Assembly: GCF_017873185.1 (NCBI RefSeq)
Contig: NZ_JAGGJX010000002.1
Coordinates: forward strand, 372,001 to 436,000
DNA: 64,000 bases
Direction: 5' to 3'
Source of the DNA: Metaclostridioides mangenotii
GTDB taxonomy: Bacteria; Bacillota; Clostridia; Peptostreptococcales; Peptostreptococcaceae
This document shows positions 62,969 to 64,000 of this stretch, one piece after another. The notes beneath the pieces were generated by a model that did not search any database, was not told the DNA's origin, and was given only the letters and a program-made list of their open reading frames with translations. Every line of letters starts with the position of its first letter. Within the stretch, counting starts at the first letter, position 1. A program made the position numbers and the translations under genes.

Positions 62969-64000
62969 CTATAGTATAACTACAGGTTTAATTAAATCTT
63001 TAGGCTTGTCTTTCATTAACATAAGAGCTTCTTCCATGTGGTCAAAGCCATTGAATTTATGTGTTAATAACTTGCTTGTGTCAAGCTTTCCTGTTTCCAT
63101 TAAAGATACTAGTTTTTCCATACGTAATCTACCACCAGGCATTAAACCTCCTGCTATTACTTTATGGCCCATGCCGCAACCCCACTCAACTCTTGGAATT
63201 TTTATATAGTCGCCACTACCTAAATAATTTACATTACCTATTCTACCGCCTGGTTTTAGCATTTCTATAGCTTGTGCAAAAGTATCATTATCTCCTCCTG
63301 CAATTATAACTTTATCAACACCTTTACCATGTGTTTTTTCCATAATTTGAGTAACTATGTCACCTTCTTTATAGTTTAGTATATCTGTAGCACCATATTC
63401 TTTAGCAGCAGCTACACAGTTTGCACGTGAACCTACTCCATATAAATGAGAAGCACCTCTAAGCGCTGCTCCAGCAACAGCCATAAGACCAACAGGCCCG
63501 ATTCCTATTACACAAACTGAATCTCCAAATTGGACATCAGCTAATTCTACACCATGAAATCCAGTTGGAACCATATCACTTAGCATAACAGCGTCTGCTA
63601 CATCAACACCTTCAGGAATTAGAGCTAGATTTGCATCAGCTTCATTAACATGAAAGTATTCACTAAAAACTCCATCTTTAAAATTAGAAAATTTCCAACC
63701 AGCTAGCATACCGCCTGAATGCATTGAATACCCTGCTTGAGCTTCTAGAGATCCCCAATCAGGTGTAATAGCAGGAACTATTACTTTATCCCCAGCTTTA
63801 AAGGACTTAACTTCACTTCCGACCTCTACAACTTCACCCACAGCTTCATGACCTAAAATCATATCAGAACGTTCACCTATTGCACCTTCCCATACTGTAT
63901 GTATATCAGATGTACATGGTGAAACGGCTAGCGGTTTTACAATTGCATCTAAATTACCACACTTTGGAACATCTTTTTCGATCCAACCAACATTTCCTAT
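62969..64000 (-). CDS. NADP-dependent secondary (isopropanol-type) alcohol dehydrogenase, 5' partial
   Basis: The frame runs off the window at 64000; only about the first ten residues should be missing. It closely matches C. beijerinckii/Thermoanaerobacter secondary alcohol dehydrogenases: zinc ligands in SPCTSDVHTVWEG (Cys) and MILGHEAVGE (His, Glu), Asp in MLSDMVPTGFHG, NADP loop VIGIGPVGLMAVAGAALRGA followed by GVGSRANCVAAAKEYGATD, whose Ser, Arg and Tyr are the NADPH-selecting residues. It interconverts acetone/2-propanol or similar ketones and alcohols with NADPH. The remaining end is MKDKPKDLIKPVVIL. Regulation lies outside the window. Confidence 0.94.
   Translation of the reverse strand: MGNVGWIEKDVPKCGNLDAIVKPLAVSPCTSDIHTVWEGAIGERSDMILGHEAVGEVVEVGSEVKSFKAGDKVIVPAITPDWGSLEAQAGYSMHSGGMLAGWKFSNFKDGVFSEYFHVNEADANLALIPEGVDVADAVMLSDMVPTGFHGVELADVQFGDSVCVIGIGPVGLMAVAGAALRGASHLYGVGSRANCVAAAKEYGATDILNYKEGDIVTQIMEKTHGKGVDKVIIAGGDNDTFAQAIEMLKPGGRIGNVNYLGSGDYIKIPRVEWGCGMGHKVIAGGLMPGGRLRMEKLVSLMETGKLDTSKLLTHKFNGFDHMEEALMLMKDKPKDLIKPVVIL

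Overview
The window is AT-rich DNA (very A/T-biased codons, many ATA/AGA codons, TTG and GTG starts, strong GGAGG-type ribosome sites) from a low-GC anaerobic Firmicute. Several traits point to the Clostridia, most like the Peptostreptococcaceae: a cell-wall protein with CWB2 repeats, a six-cysteine SCIFF peptide beside queA-tgt-yajC, a C_GCAxxG_C_C redox protein, a clostridial short-chain flavodoxin with a DUF3793 partner, a tryptophanase, and an NADP-type secondary alcohol dehydrogenase like that of Clostridium beijerinckii. No rRNA, tRNA, CRISPR array or intact transposase was seen.

Layout. 0.1-2.2 kb (minus): an agr-type quorum-sensing locus (AgrC-like receptor, AgrB, unannotated AgrD peptide). 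2.6-7.4 kb: accessory regulators and flavoenzymes (Rrf2, YdcZ-type transporter, decayed HxlR and Old Yellow Enzyme genes, nitroreductase, MarR, RibD/DHFR-like reductase). 7.4-13.2 kb: a two-component system plus FtsX-type ABC transporter, bracketed by about 185-bp direct repeats. 13.5-18.5 kb: a membrane protein, a MacAB-like tripartite exporter and a fold-III PLP decarboxylase. 18.7-23.6 kb: TDT transporter, redox protein, YbaK, tryptophanase, nitroreductase. 23.9-27.3 kb: an NitT/TauT-type ABC importer with a stand-alone Fe-hydrogenase C-domain-like protein. 27.6-33.9 kb: metallo-hydrolase, Fur-box-controlled flavodoxin/DUF3793, a dead TetR gene, an FMN reductase-like protein, an RlmA-type 23S rRNA methyltransferase behind what reads as a complete macrolide-type translational attenuator, ferritin, and a metal efflux CDF protein. 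34-46.7 kb: K+/H+ antiporter, CcdA-TlpA fusion, heterodimeric multidrug ABC exporter, ECF sigma/anti-sigma pair, SGNH hydrolase, acetyltransferase and small membrane or cysteine proteins.

47.1-53.2 kb is a conserved core block: ruvC-ruvA-ruvB-queA-(membrane protein)-tgt-yajC-TIGR04086-scfA. It stops abruptly after the SCIFF precursor: the radical-SAM maturase usually next to it is absent. A 20-bp perfect inverted repeat and a second ECF sigma/anti-sigma pair follow. 55.2-62.8 kb is envelope biology: a CWB2/CAP-domain wall protein, a VanRS-like two-component system, and a glycolipid glycosyltransferase/deacetylase/flippase-like operon, then a lipoprotein. The window ends inside the secondary alcohol dehydrogenase on the minus strand.

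The most interesting items are the leader peptide with an Arg-Leu-Arg motif and mutually exclusive hairpins before rlmA; the agr locus with a serine-ring signal and a receptor lacking its phospho-acceptor region; the orphan SCIFF precursor; and the hydrogenase-like protein tied to an ABC importer.
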